A stretch of DNA of 34,561 nucleotides from Kiritimatiellia bacterium (GCA_027858345.1 JAQICX010000081.1:1-34561); one strand, 5' to 3'. Shown: positions 23,713-32,858, counted from the first letter of the stretch. Numbers and translations are program-made. The notes: generated from the sequence alone by a model not told the origin.

Positions 23713-26154
23713 TCACGGGCGCGGTTTGCTGCGTCGCTGTGCAACGCTTGGTTCGCCATACCTGATTTCAAATCTGCTATTGCCTTCTTGCAGTTCTACG
23801 TTTTGGCCTTCCAAGGAGAAGGTACCCGTCAAGCCTTGGGGCAAAGTGATATCCACGGAACAACCATTCGCATGCATTTTGAGCGCAACGACTATTTCGC
23901 CGAGCGGATGTGGCACACAACCGCAGATCTCTCGCAGGGCGCCTGGCATTGGCCTGATAAGTATCGACTCAAAGCCCAGCGAGGCGGGGCGAATGCCAAG
24001 AACAGAACTCAGCATGTGGTAGAGCGGATGTGCACTCCAGGCATGGCAATCTGACCGCCCGTGCACGCCATGCTCCGGCAAGGTGTAGAGACCTGCGTCG
24101 ATGAATTCACGCCAGGTATGGAGACAAGCGTGCAAGGAATCTCCCGCATTCATGTCAGCGAGGGCAAGACAGATGTAGTGACGGAAGTACTCTCCAGCAC
24201 GCACGAGCCCTGGATCATTGGTGAGGGCATATTGAACGTGCGACTGAATTCGGGGAGATAGACGCTTGGTCAATAGTGCTAGACACTGCCCGTGTTCAGA
24301 GAAGCTGGTATGGTCAAGATCATCTGCCAACGCAGCTCTCGTTGGATTCCAGAGCATTTTCTCACAGGCCGTGGTAAGTTCTTGCGCGATCCTGTCGGCC
24401 CAGTCGGCACGTTCCGGCACGTTCAGCCATTGCGACAAATCTCGCAGTGCATTCAATGCGATAATTACCTGCCAGTTAAGTAGACCACTGACTTCGCCGA
24501 CACTTGCCCCCGGAGGCTCTCCGTTGGGAAACGCTGCCGCGTCCACGTAGTTCCATCCCTGCGGTGATGTCAGCATCCCGTCAACTTGTCGATGCAACAG
24601 GAAGTGATCTATGATCCACCAGCCCATCGGCAGGAGTTCTTGAACGAATTGGGCATTGCCCCGCCACAGGGCATAGTCGTGCAGCATGCAAATCCACCAC
24701 AGTGCGAACGGTGGGATGATTTGTATGCCGCGACTCGGATAGTTGCTGGCGGGAAATGGTGACGCTCCCAGCATGCTGTGACTGAAGATTTCAAGAGCTT
24801 TCTCAGGCAATCGTGTGTCACTACTTGTGACATATGTTAGCTGGGATTGGATTCGTGTGTCTCCCAAATACTGCAGTTGTTCCCAGTAAGGACAGTCCAT
24901 GTATGTTTCATGGGTACAACACTGTAGGGTGCGATAACACATAGGGGCAATGGCGTTGAGGACTTCGTCATCACTGCTGAACCGAGACTCATCTCTCCAA
25001 GGATACCCCGTCTCCAGGATCTCAAAATCCTCGATTAACAAGGGGAGGGCTGCCGTTCTTACACTTACCTGTACCCACCGACCTGCCTGCCACCAGAGCG
25101 GTTCGTAGCATGCCGAATCCTCACCGGTCGGCTGAAAATGATCTGCGGTCCCGACGAAGAAACGAGCTTCCAGCGTGTTACGGTCGTTCGGTGCTTCGGG
25201 ATAGTCGGGTTGCATCGACAGTCGTTCGGCCCAGGCGACGGCAATCTCTGCACCTGATCCCCCTTGGGTATGGAGCTGGTAATAGGCACAACAGTAGCCG
25301 CCCAGATCAATTAGCACGCGCCACTCTGAGTGCGGTGGCAGCGCCACACGGGCGCTGGGTTGATCAAGCATGGACTGCCATGCAGCACATTCGTCCGGAT
25401 CCGAGTCAGTCATGCGGAACTGTTGGTCTCCGGTAAAGGACTTCATGGCGCAGACGACACGGGCACCGCACCACTTATCGCTGCGCATCGCGGGCAGTTG
25501 TGCAGGGTAGAGCACCCAGGTCTCTGGAGATGCGGTCTGCCAAAAAGCATTGTTCCCAGGGAGCACCGTTCTTACGCCAGACCATGGTTGGCTGTCGTCC
25601 AGCAAAATCTCTGCCAAAGGGCGCCCCCTATGCAGGATGCGGGCACCGCTTCCGATGTCTTGTCCCACCTGCTTGCCTGGATCGAGGAACGTAATTTCAC
25701 TTAAGACCCGACTCTTCCACGGTGCTAGCCCGGTGCTCAGTCGTTCGGTAAACCCTTCGTCCGTCGTCGCAAGCAGAAAGCCTGGCTGTGCAGTAACCTG
25801 TGCCCATGGTGCTTTGTCTGACAAGTACCATGTGATTGCCTCCAGCGTGTGGGTTCCCGCAGTCAGTTCGATTTCGTATGTTTCATAGAACCATTTCCGG
25901 ATTGAACCGCGTTCGCTCCCGCGACCAATACGTTGCCCGTCGAGATATAACCAGTACCGCTGATCGGCGGTGACCAGCAGCGTTATGCGGGCAGTCTTCT
26001 CACAATCAAATCGCAAGCGGTAGGCTGAGACAAATGAGTCTTCGTGTGCATCTTCTGTCACGATCCACATAGCAGGCCATGCCTCGCGCTGTCCATACCC
26101 TGGTGTGGAACTATTCCGTGGGAAAGGAGCCTGAGATGGGTGCGTGTTCAGCAT
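23713..26154 (-). CDS. GH78 alpha-L-rhamnosidase-like protein (813 aa), cytoplasmic
   Basis: Removes terminal alpha-L-rhamnose from glycans or glycosides (family role). The (alpha/alpha)6 domain begins near residue 385. DCPYWEQLQYLGD places D420, E425 and D432 exactly at the spacing of D567/E572/D579 of Bacillus GL1 RhaB. E694 in TLPEHGVHGRSDCHAW is a candidate for the base residue, and RSDCHAWSAHPLY is a typical late motif. The N-terminal ~380 residues are beta-sandwich domains (VSAYRLRFDCEKTARITLLV, RYWLYLDGQRIGRG). No signal peptide. AGGA lies 9 nt before the ATG. GC-rich and bracketed by direct repeats, suggesting acquisition. A palindromic operator abuts its -10. Confidence 0.88.
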   Translation of the reverse strand: MLNTHPSQAPFPRNSSTPGYGQREAWPAMWIVTEDAHEDSFVSAYRLRFDCEKTARITLLVTADQRYWLYLDGQRIGRGSERGSIRKWFYETYEIELTAGTHTLEAITWYLSDKAPWAQVTAQPGFLLATTDEGFTERLSTGLAPWKSRVLSEITFLDPGKQVGQDIGSGARILHRGRPLAEILLDDSQPWSGVRTVLPGNNAFWQTASPETWVLYPAQLPAMRSDKWCGARVVCAMKSFTGDQQFRMTDSDPDECAAWQSMLDQPSARVALPPHSEWRVLIDLGGYCCAYYQLHTQGGSGAEIAVAWAERLSMQPDYPEAPNDRNTLEARFFVGTADHFQPTGEDSACYEPLWWQAGRWVQVSVRTAALPLLIEDFEILETGYPWRDESRFSSDDEVLNAIAPMCYRTLQCCTHETYMDCPYWEQLQYLGDTRIQSQLTYVTSSDTRLPEKALEIFSHSMLGASPFPASNYPSRGIQIIPPFALWWICMLHDYALWRGNAQFVQELLPMGWWIIDHFLLHRQVDGMLTSPQGWNYVDAAAFPNGEPPGASVGEVSGLLNWQVIIALNALRDLSQWLNVPERADWADRIAQELTTACEKMLWNPTRAALADDLDHTSFSEHGQCLALLTKRLSPRIQSHVQYALTNDPGLVRAGEYFRHYICLALADMNAGDSLHACLHTWREFIDAGLYTLPEHGVHGRSDCHAWSAHPLYHMLSSVLGIRPASLGFESILIRPMPGALREICGCVPHPLGEIVVALKMHANGCSVDITLPQGLTGTFSLEGQNVELQEGNSRFEIRYGEPSVAQRRSKPRP

Positions 26155-26188
26155 GATTGATTATCCTTTTGGTATGTGGCTAACAATT

Positions 26189-26206
26189 ATTATACGAACG
26201 TTCGTA
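26189..26206 (-). promoter_or_regulatory. TACGAACGTTCGTA palindrome abutting a perfect -10, upstream of the GH78 gene
   Basis: A 14-bp perfect palindrome (26193-26206) ends on the first two bases of TATAAT (26194-26189, reverse strand), in the spacer region of the promoter about 39 nt before the ATG. A -35 is poor. Such a site would let a dimeric repressor block polymerase. It differs from the AATCTA dyad, so another regulator is implied. Confidence 0.6.
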
Positions 26207-27646
26207 AAATAATGTTTTTCAATATTTTATTAAAAATTTCAAAGTCAAAAAGTTCGCCTTTGAGTGGTTAGTTTGTTTTATTTAATTGTATTATATGGTT
26301 TTGGGAGAAAAAATGCAACCTCTTATTACAAAACAAATAAAAAAGGTGGATTGTAAAGTTTGCAAGTGCGTAAGTTCGTAAATGCGTAAGTGCGTAAGTG
26401 CGTAAGTTTTTCTCGTAACACGGAGTGGAGTAGTTAGAGGTTAGACAATACAAAAGGCTTTTCGGATAGGGTCTACCTAGGGCGTTGCTATTTCGGGGCG
26501 TTGCCCCTTGTTTTTGAATATAAATGTCTATTATTAACAATTCTCATCCACAATAATCTACGAAGAACCCTTTTGTACTACAACCCTTCGTTTTCTTGTT
26601 TTTTATGATCGTTTTTTATTTTTAGCATTTCTAACCGTTTTGTTACAAACAACTTCTGACACAATTTTATGCACGTCAACTTTTTGTTAAAAGAACATCG
26701 AATCCACGCTTTGCGGGACTAGCAAAGCTAGCACATTCAACGTCCAATATCGAATGAAAAACACTGCTCACAGCAGGGGCAAGCTTTGCTTGTTTATTAA
26801 ACCCAGGGCGCTGCCCTGGTCTATGTTATTGCGGGCTGTCAGCCCTGTGCTTCCGTCGGTCAGCGCCCGACGCTACAGGTGTTGTATTTGTAAACCGCAT
26901 TAGTCCGCCAAAGCTCCTCCCCGGCTAGCTTTGCTAGTCCCGCTCTGCGGGAGGAGATGTCCGAGGAACGAGGACGGAGGGGGTCTTCATTTAATATTGG
27001 ATGTTGAACGGCTAACTTGTTAGTCCCGGTCTGCGGGATTGGATGTTCTTAATCCATTTATCTTTTTCTCTGCGTTCTCTGTGCCTTCGTGCGATAAAAC
27101 TCTTTTCTTTTTACACCTGCAAGCTGGAAGCTTATGTTACCACACACCTGCAACGAAGATCGTTGCATTACCACCCTCCTCTTCCAAAGCGATTTAACTT
27201 GCATTGTTCCATTAGACGTTACTAACTGCTTTTGCCATCAAAAGCATTTTAGTAAAGGCTAATGGCAATGCATTCTTTTAATTTTTCGTGTTTTTTCGTG
27301 CCTTTCGTGGTAAAAATTCTTTTTCTTTCTCTGTGCAATTAAACTTTTTCTTGGTTGCGACTTGTCCGCCTTAAACCTTTTTGTGGCTAACACTTTTTCC
27401 TTTGTATTGAACTGCTATATTAACAATGTAATAGAAAGATTGATGTTATTCTAGAAAAGAGTTGATTTTTCATGCTGAAAACGGGTATTATATCGGAACG
27501 ATGAGTTAAGAATTAAGAGTTTTAATCTAAGAAAAAAAATAATGGCTGAATAAACGCATATTAAAGCGTTCGCAACGACCATATTTTCGAGTTTTTCGTG
27601 CATTTCGTGGTTAATAACGAATTTAAGAGAGATAATAAGGAAAGCA
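26207..27646. repeat. 1.4-kb gene-free repeat mosaic before the aminotransferase gene
   Basis: 26367-26406 holds five 8-bp tandem units (TGCGTAAG, one variant TTCGTAAA). 26453-26475 is the right copy of the direct repeat flanking the GH78 gene. 26495-26507 is GGGGC-GTT-GCCCC. 26575-26690 is the dispersed GTACTACAACCCTTCG.. element. 26803-26819 (CCAGGGC-GCT-GCCCTGG) plus 26833-26845 match the unit at 8498-8548. 26912-26989 is a rearranged copy of the element at 8562-8627. 27280-27310 and 27590-27615 carry TTTCGTG..TTTCGTGG repeats. No gene is supported. Confidence 0.6.
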
Positions 27647-28852
27647 ATGAGAAATATTATACCTGACCAGATAGAGGGATACTTCGAAAAATCATCTTTA
27701 ATTAGAAAGATGTTTGAAGTTGGCATATCAATGAAAAAACAATTTGGAGCTGAAAATATTTATGATTTCAGTTTAGGCAACCCTGATGTTCCACCACCAA
27801 AGGAAGTTGGCGAATCGCTGGCAAAACAGGCAGAAGAAGTCTCACAACCGCTATCAATGGGCTACATGCCTAATGCTGGACTACCTGCCGTAAGAGAAAT
27901 GCTTGCAGAAGATCTTTCTGAAGAGCAAAAAGTTGAACTATCACCAGACAATATTATCGTCAGCTGTGGTGCTGCTGGAGCCATTAATTCATTTTTAAGA
28001 GCAGCGGTTGAACCAGACGAAGAAGTTATTTGCCCTATTCCTTTCTTTGGCGAGTACTTCTTTTATGTTGAAAACTTTGGTGCGAAACTAAAACCTGTTC
28101 AGTCAAAAGAAAACTTCAAACTTGATATTGATGCAATCGAAGCAACAATTACAGAGAAAACCAGAGCAATTATAATCAATTCACCCAATAATCCATCTGG
28201 GCAAATCATCTCAGAAGAAGAAATTATTGCACTTTCAGCTGTATTGACAAAGAAGAGTGAAGAATATGATCGCCCTATCTATCTAATCTCAGATGAGCCA
28301 TATCGCTTCTTAATTTTTGAGAATGCACACGTTCCGCCAATTCTTCCACACTACGAGTTTTCACTTGTAATTGGATCATACTCAAAGAGTCTTTCTCTTG
28401 CTGGTGCCAGAATTGGTTACATTGCAACAAATCCAAATATGCGTGAAGTTGCAAAACTTACAGCAGCAATAACAATGACAACTAGAGTTTTAGGCTTTGT
28501 TAATGCTTCAATTATTGCACAAAAAATCATTTTACACTCGAAGGGTGTTGGCGTTGATGTGAACATCTATGATGAACGCAGAATTGCAATGGCAAAGGTT
28601 CTTGATGAAGCTGGTATAAAATATCAGATGCCAAAGGGTGCATTTTATTTCTTCCCGGAAGTTCCTGAAGGTTTTGACGATCTAGAATTTGTTGACTTAC
28701 TACAAAAACATAAGATTCTTGGCGTTCCTGGCAGAGCTTTTGGAGCACCTAAGTTCTTTAGATTATCGTTCTGCGTTAGTGCAAAAGTCATTGAAGCATC
28801 AGGCCCTGCATTCAAAGCTGTGATGAAAGAAGCAAGATCAACTAAAAGTTGA
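27647..28852 (+). CDS. PLP-dependent aminotransferase, class I/II (401 aa)
   Basis: A fold-type I aminotransferase of the AspB group. Seen motifs: FSLGNPDVPPP near residue 44, GAAGAINSFLRA, NSPNNPSG for cofactor/substrate contacts, SDEPYRF with the PLP-pyridine Asp, and SYSKSLSLAGARIGY with the Schiff-base Lys at 247. The C-terminal FFRLSFCVS supplies the substrate-carboxylate Arg. Full length. AAGGAAAG precedes the ATG; a TTTCGTGCATTTCGTGG repeat lies just upstream. The amino-acid substrate (aspartate, alanine or aromatic) cannot be read from the motifs. It is a single gene with no obvious operon partner. Confidence 0.93.
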   Translation: MRNIIPDQIEGYFEKSSLIRKMFEVGISMKKQFGAENIYDFSLGNPDVPPPKEVGESLAKQAEEVSQPLSMGYMPNAGLPAVREMLAEDLSEEQKVELSPDNIIVSCGAAGAINSFLRAAVEPDEEVICPIPFFGEYFFYVENFGAKLKPVQSKENFKLDIDAIEATITEKTRAIIINSPNNPSGQIISEEEIIALSAVLTKKSEEYDRPIYLISDEPYRFLIFENAHVPPILPHYEFSLVIGSYSKSLSLAGARIGYIATNPNMREVAKLTAAITMTTRVLGFVNASIIAQKIILHSKGVGVDVNIYDERRIAMAKVLDEAGIKYQMPKGAFYFFPEVPEGFDDLEFVDLLQKHKILGVPGRAFGAPKFFRLSFCVSAKVIEASGPAFKAVMKEARSTKS

Positions 28853-29131
28853 GGTTAAGATAAAGATTAAGGGCTGACGTTGCCAACAGTGACAAGCGCG
28901 AAGTAGACAGGTTGAGGCTAGCTTTGCTTGCAAAGCACATAAGTCCCATTGGTCACATACGTCCCATTTTAAGCATGGGAGATATGGGACTGATGAGACC
29001 AATGGTTTGACCAAGTAAACGAATAACAAAACAAGCTTCGCTCAGTCACTTGGTCATTGAGTCACCTAGTCAAGAAGCAAAGCCTGTGTACTGTACACTG
29101 TAAACTGTATACTTTAAAAAAAAAGGAAAAA
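28853..29131. repeat. Spacer with long inverted repeat and leader of the next gene
   Basis: Directly after the aminotransferase stop is a GGTTAAGATAAAGATTAAGG hexamer tract, then a degenerate GCTGACGTTGCCAAC hairpin. 28946-28967 and 28984-29005 are 22-nt inverted arms, matching at both ends (CCATTGGTC and GTCCCAT) but not in the 6-nt centre. 29089-29115 carries the TGTACTGTACACTGTA-type unit seen at 8462-8485. AAGGA at about 29123-29127 is the ribosome site of the next gene. Confidence 0.6.
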
Positions 29132-31288
29132 ATGTTACATAATAAATACCGAGGATTGCTGGAACAAAATTGTTCATTCATATTTGATTATCTATACTCA
29201 CCAGAACCAAACAGCGATATTGCATGTTTTGGCATGGGCGACCATGGTCACTGGTCAATGCAGACCAATACGAACATGTTTGCAGCCCTAGCAACTTTGG
29301 CAGCCGATCCAGACACAAACCACCAACTTGCAGGATACAGCAAAGACGAGATGCTTGCAACAGCATTGAAGCTTCTACGTTTTACCACTAAATCTCATAT
29401 GGGGGCAGACTCTTCATGCTTTGACAATCAGCAGTGGGGATGTTCATGGATTAGTTCTTTATGTATCGACAGAATGTTTCACGGCATTGAAGCTGTAACC
29501 CCATTCCTGACTCAGGAGGATAATGATTTAATCGATTTAATGCTGGTAACAGAGGCAAACTGGTTATCAGACGAATATAAGATAGTTGCTGATGAATATA
29601 ATTCAAGCGGAAAGAATCATCCGGAAAGCAATATGTGGAATGCATCAATTATCTTCAGGACTTTAATGCGAAATCCTGACATTCCACGTTCACAAGAGTA
29701 TCTTGACAAGGCATATGATTATCTTTTGCATGCAATCTCAATTTCATCAGACAAGTTTTCCGAAGAACTATTTTATGGCAAGCCTGTAAAGGATCAATTT
29801 AGGGGTGCAAACTTTTTTGACAGCTATTCACTTGATCATCATGGATACCTTAATGTTGGCTACATGGTGATAACCTTATCAAACCTTGCAATACTGCATT
29901 TCTCATACAAGAATTCCGGCATTGAGGCTCCAACTGAGTTATATCGTCATGCATATGATTTGTGGGCGTTGATAAAGAAATGTACATTTGAAGATGGGCG
30001 ACTCTTGAGAATTGGTGGTGACACTCGTGCCAGATACTGCTATTGTCAGGACTATGCAATTCCAATGTGGCTTATGATGCTTGACAAGTTTGGCGAAACG
30101 GATTGTATTCAACTTGAAGATGGTTGGCTAAACCAGGTGCAAAAAGAGGTTAACGCAAATGCAGGAAACTCCTTCCTCGAAAACAGACTTGAAGTTATGA
30201 AACAAAAGTCAATGCTCTACTACCATAGACTTGAGGGTGACAGGTTTTCATCTTTATCCATGGGGACATACTGGCGAAGAATATATGATAATTTTGTTGA
30301 TGTTAAAGAAAATAATAATCAAACCCCATTTGATGGTAACTGGAATGAAGATTTTCATGGTGCAATGGTTGAAAAAGGTGAAAATAGAACTGCATCATGG
30401 GTATGGCATAGTGGTCAAAAACCAACAGGCATCTGCGTACCAAGAGAAAGTAGTGATATGGCTGAATGGGAAAAAAACTTTATGCCTGTTATCAAGAGTC
30501 TTGGCAAATTCAATCATAATGTAGTACAAGACTTTAACTACAAAATTTTTAACGGTGGTTTTCATACCGTTGGACATTGCAAAGCTAGAACGGAAGCTCA
30601 GCCTTGCGAAGGTGCATCGGATGAAGATTTGGCAGATATTTTTTCCGCATGCATTGCCCTACCAGATGATAAATCGGTATTGTACATCCACAGAGCTGAA
30701 ATGATTGGACGTTTTTACATAACTGAAATCAAAGATTTTTGTTTTAAAATGCCAAATGATGTTTTCAATAATAATGAGAGAAAATATATAACTGCTAACA
30801 AAACTCTAACATTAAAAGGTTATGATTCTCAAAAAGGGCAGATAGAGCTTACTAACTGGTTGAACATTGATGACAAAATTAGTGTCGTATCTCTATTACC
30901 AAATAAAAATTTGATAATCAATCGTCCTGGTGAGAGACAAATATCAATTAAATCTCACGCAAAAAAAGATTTATTTGCTCTAAAAGGTACTCTCTTTGCA
31001 GATGAAATAATGACATGTTTCAACACGGAAACCCAAGTTTTACCAAAGGGTGAAGAGATTGTTCAATCTGCAATCTTAGTAAGAACAGAAGATGCAAATG
31101 GTACAAAAGATTTTGTCAATTCAGCAAAAACCAATGTGGTTTTCCAACCAGATGGCCTTGTTGATATTGAGATAAAAGATGGAGACAATTGCTTCAAGGC
31201 AAAGGTTAACTTGTCATTAAATAAGATTGATGACATAGAGCCTCTAACATTACAAATCAATAAACAGGAGACATCATGGCAGATTTAA
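29132..31288 (+). CDS. Predicted (alpha/alpha)-toroid, glycan-active protein of unknown family (718 aa)
   Basis: The start is placed at 29132 because AAAGGAAAAA lies directly upstream; the open frame extends to 29057 through repeat sequence only. No signal peptide. The first ~400 residues are helical with Trp/His/Asn/Tyr-rich turns (GDHGHWSMQTNTNMFAAL, DNQQWGCSWISSL, HPESNMWNAS, FDSYSLDHHGYLNVGYM, GGDTRARYCYCQDYA), the look of toroid polysaccharide lyases or hydrolases. The rest is beta-rich. The specific family is not recognised, so a heparinase- or PL8-like lyase is only a possibility. Its 3' end overlaps the next gene by 13 bp, implying coupled translation. AT-rich and native-looking. Confidence 0.75.
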   Translation: MLHNKYRGLLEQNCSFIFDYLYSPEPNSDIACFGMGDHGHWSMQTNTNMFAALATLAADPDTNHQLAGYSKDEMLATALKLLRFTTKSHMGADSSCFDNQQWGCSWISSLCIDRMFHGIEAVTPFLTQEDNDLIDLMLVTEANWLSDEYKIVADEYNSSGKNHPESNMWNASIIFRTLMRNPDIPRSQEYLDKAYDYLLHAISISSDKFSEELFYGKPVKDQFRGANFFDSYSLDHHGYLNVGYMVITLSNLAILHFSYKNSGIEAPTELYRHAYDLWALIKKCTFEDGRLLRIGGDTRARYCYCQDYAIPMWLMMLDKFGETDCIQLEDGWLNQVQKEVNANAGNSFLENRLEVMKQKSMLYYHRLEGDRFSSLSMGTYWRRIYDNFVDVKENNNQTPFDGNWNEDFHGAMVEKGENRTASWVWHSGQKPTGICVPRESSDMAEWEKNFMPVIKSLGKFNHNVVQDFNYKIFNGGFHTVGHCKARTEAQPCEGASDEDLADIFSACIALPDDKSVLYIHRAEMIGRFYITEIKDFCFKMPNDVFNNNERKYITANKTLTLKGYDSQKGQIELTNWLNIDDKISVVSLLPNKNLIINRPGERQISIKSHAKKDLFALKGTLFADEIMTCFNTETQVLPKGEEIVQSAILVRTEDANGTKDFVNSAKTNVVFQPDGLVDIEIKDGDNCFKAKVNLSLNKIDDIEPLTLQINKQETSWQI

Positions 31289-32166
31289 AAAAATATCCAT
31301 TCACATCCATACTTGGCTGGTCTGCTAGCAGGTACGGTACATTCAAAATTTGCAGAAGAAAATATTTCTATCAGTATTATGCAAAGTTTGATACTGAGTT
31401 TGGAAGAGATGAGATTAATTTTTTAAAGACGCTGACATCCATTGCACTTGAAACAGGTAGTGTTGTTCATGATGTAATTGAAGCACTATTCAAAAGACTT
31501 CAACAGTCATCAACCCCTATTAACCCAGACAAATTTACAAAGTTTACTGAGAAAGCAATTCAACGTGGTGCTGCAAGAACATTTTCAGAGGTATATTATA
31601 AAGAACGGGAACAGATTACCCCGGAAAATATGTCTGAGAAAGTCAACAAATGCCTTGAAAACCTAATGACTTCAGAACGTTTTCAATGGGCTGTTAATGA
31701 AGCCATCAGCACAAGTAGCGAATGGATTGTTGAACCACCAGGCTTTGGCGAAGTGAGACTTGGAGGACTTAAGGCATATTGCAAGGTTGACTTTTTGATT
31801 CCTTTACAAAACCAAATTTTTATTTTAGATTGGAAAACGGGCAAAAAGGATGAATACAAGCATAGCAAGCAGTTGCTTGGATACGCAGCATGGGCAAAAG
31901 AACATTTTAGCGAAACATATCCCGAACATGTTATAAAACCAATTGATGTATATCTCTATCCAGAATACTCAGAAATGTCAATTGAGGCAACTGACAATGA
32001 CATTCAGGGACTTGCGGAACAAATCAGATCGGAAACACAGGAAATGTATCAATACTGCATTGATGTGGAAAAGAATGTTCCAAAAAATAAATCTGAATTT
32101 CCTCTATGTGAAAAGACATACCTCTGTCCATATTGCAACTTCAGAAAATTATGCGAACGGATGTAA
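31276..32166 (+). CDS. PD-(D/E)XK nuclease superfamily protein with Fe-S cysteines (296 aa)
   Basis: A RecB/AddB/Cas4-type nuclease domain. GSVVHDVIEAL (61-71) carries the His motif, KVDFLI has D172, DWKTGK has D185 and K187, and QLLGYA has Q199. Cysteines C26 (KICRRKYFYQYY) and C284, C287, C293 (CPYCNFRKLC) match the one-plus-three arrangement that holds a 4Fe-4S cluster in AddB and Cas4. It is a stand-alone domain with no helicase fused and no cas genes nearby, so it is not called Cas4. AGGAG precedes the ATG, which lies inside the 3' end of the upstream gene. The link between a glycan-type protein and a nuclease is unexplained. Confidence 0.88.
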   Translation: MADLKKYPFTSILGWSASRYGTFKICRRKYFYQYYAKFDTEFGRDEINFLKTLTSIALETGSVVHDVIEALFKRLQQSSTPINPDKFTKFTEKAIQRGAARTFSEVYYKEREQITPENMSEKVNKCLENLMTSERFQWAVNEAISTSSEWIVEPPGFGEVRLGGLKAYCKVDFLIPLQNQIFILDWKTGKKDEYKHSKQLLGYAAWAKEHFSETYPEHVIKPIDVYLYPEYSEMSIEATDNDIQGLAEQIRSETQEMYQYCIDVEKNVPKNKSEFPLCEKTYLCPYCNFRKLCERM

Positions 32167-32168
32167 AA

Positions 32169-32207
32169 GCTAGCGTTGCCAGCAGATTAAGATAAAGATT
32201 AAGGTTA
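32169..32207 (+). repeat. GCTGGC-type hairpin plus hexamers after the nuclease stop
   Basis: GCTAGC-GTT-GCCAGC (one mismatched pair) starts 2 nt after the stop codon. It is followed by AGATTAAGATAAAGATTAAGG hexamers. Same orientation as the copies after the helicase and mnmA. Confidence 0.7.
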
Positions 32208-32278
32208 TGACAGTGACAGAAAATATCAATTAAGGTAGCGGAATAAGTTTTGTTCATTTGCTTTTAAAGCGATTAGCA

Positions 32279-32358
32279 GTGTGCTGAATTTATACATGAG
32301 CTTACGCCTTCGCAGTTCCTGCTACGGCGACAGGCTGCTCATGTTAAATACAGCACAC
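32279..32358. repeat. Large hairpin repeat, copy 1
   Basis: Left arm 32279-32301 (GTGTGCTGAATTTA..ACATGAGC) pairs with right arm 32337-32358. The 35-nt loop holds a CCTTCGCAG..CTACGGCG.ACAGGC unit (32307-32335). Copy 2 is at 34252-34298. Followed by a TTTTCGTG..TTTCGTGG repeat running up to the arsC start. Confidence 0.7.
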
Positions 32359-32450
32359 ATCTCTTGTTTTCGTGCTTTTTCGTGTCTTTCGTGGTTTGAT
32401 ATCTTCTTTGTGTCCTTTGTGCCTTTTTGTGGCAAAAGAAAGAAATAAAA

Positions 32451-32858
32451 GTGAAAAATATACTATTTTTATGTACAGGAAACTCCTGTAGAAGCCAAAT
32501 GGCAGAAGGATTATGCAGATCCTTAAAAGGCAATGAGTATAGTGCATACTCAGCAGGCATCGAGACCCATGGACTTAATCCATATGCGGTAAAAGTAATG
32601 AAAGAAATCGGCATAGACATTTCTGAGCACTACTCAAAAACACTTGAAGATTTGCAGGATGTAAATTTTGATATCGTATTGACTGTTTGCGACCACGCAA
32701 ATGAAACATGCCCAATATTCAGTGGCAATACAGACAAAAGACATCATAACTTTCCTGACCCTCCAAGGTTGGCAAAACAATATACAGACGAGCATGACAT
32801 CCTTGATGTATATAGAGTCGTAAGAGACCAAATAAAAAACTATATTGTAAATCTCTAG
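32451..32858 (+). CDS. arsC: Thioredoxin-coupled arsenate reductase (ArsC, LMW-PTPase fold; 135 aa)
   Basis: Reduces arsenate to arsenite, with thioredoxin recycling. The P-loop CTGNSCR has C8 and R14; resolving cysteines C80 and C87 lie in CDHANETC, and the general-acid Asp is D103 in FPDPP. These match Cys10, Cys82, Cys89 and Asp105 of the pI258 enzyme with a constant shift of two, so it is a true arsenate reductase rather than a plain phosphatase. The GTG at 32451 is preferred over the upstream TTG at 32427, which lies in repeat sequence and adds eight unrelated residues. No arsR, arsB or acr3 neighbour is present in the window. Confidence 0.88.
   Translation: MKNILFLCTGNSCRSQMAEGLCRSLKGNEYSAYSAGIETHGLNPYAVKVMKEIGIDISEHYSKTLEDLQDVNFDIVLTVCDHANETCPIFSGNTDKRHHNFPDPPRLAKQYTDEHDILDVYRVVRDQIKNYIVNL

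Noticed and set aside
26367-26406. CRISPR-like array
   Set aside because: Units are 8 bp, contiguous and without spacers.
26268-26540. 90-aa reverse frame with LRTYAL repeats
   Set aside because: Direct translation of the 8-bp tandem array plus dispersed repeats.
31276-32166. Cas4 of a CRISPR system
   Set aside because: Fe-S nuclease signature fits, but no cas1/cas2, effector or repeat array is present, and AddB-like stand-alone nucleases share the same motifs.
32339-32620. 93-aa reverse frame containing TKDTKKHENK
   Set aside because: A translation of the TTTCGTG..TTTCGTGG dispersed repeat; such frames are common spurious calls, and it overlaps arsC.
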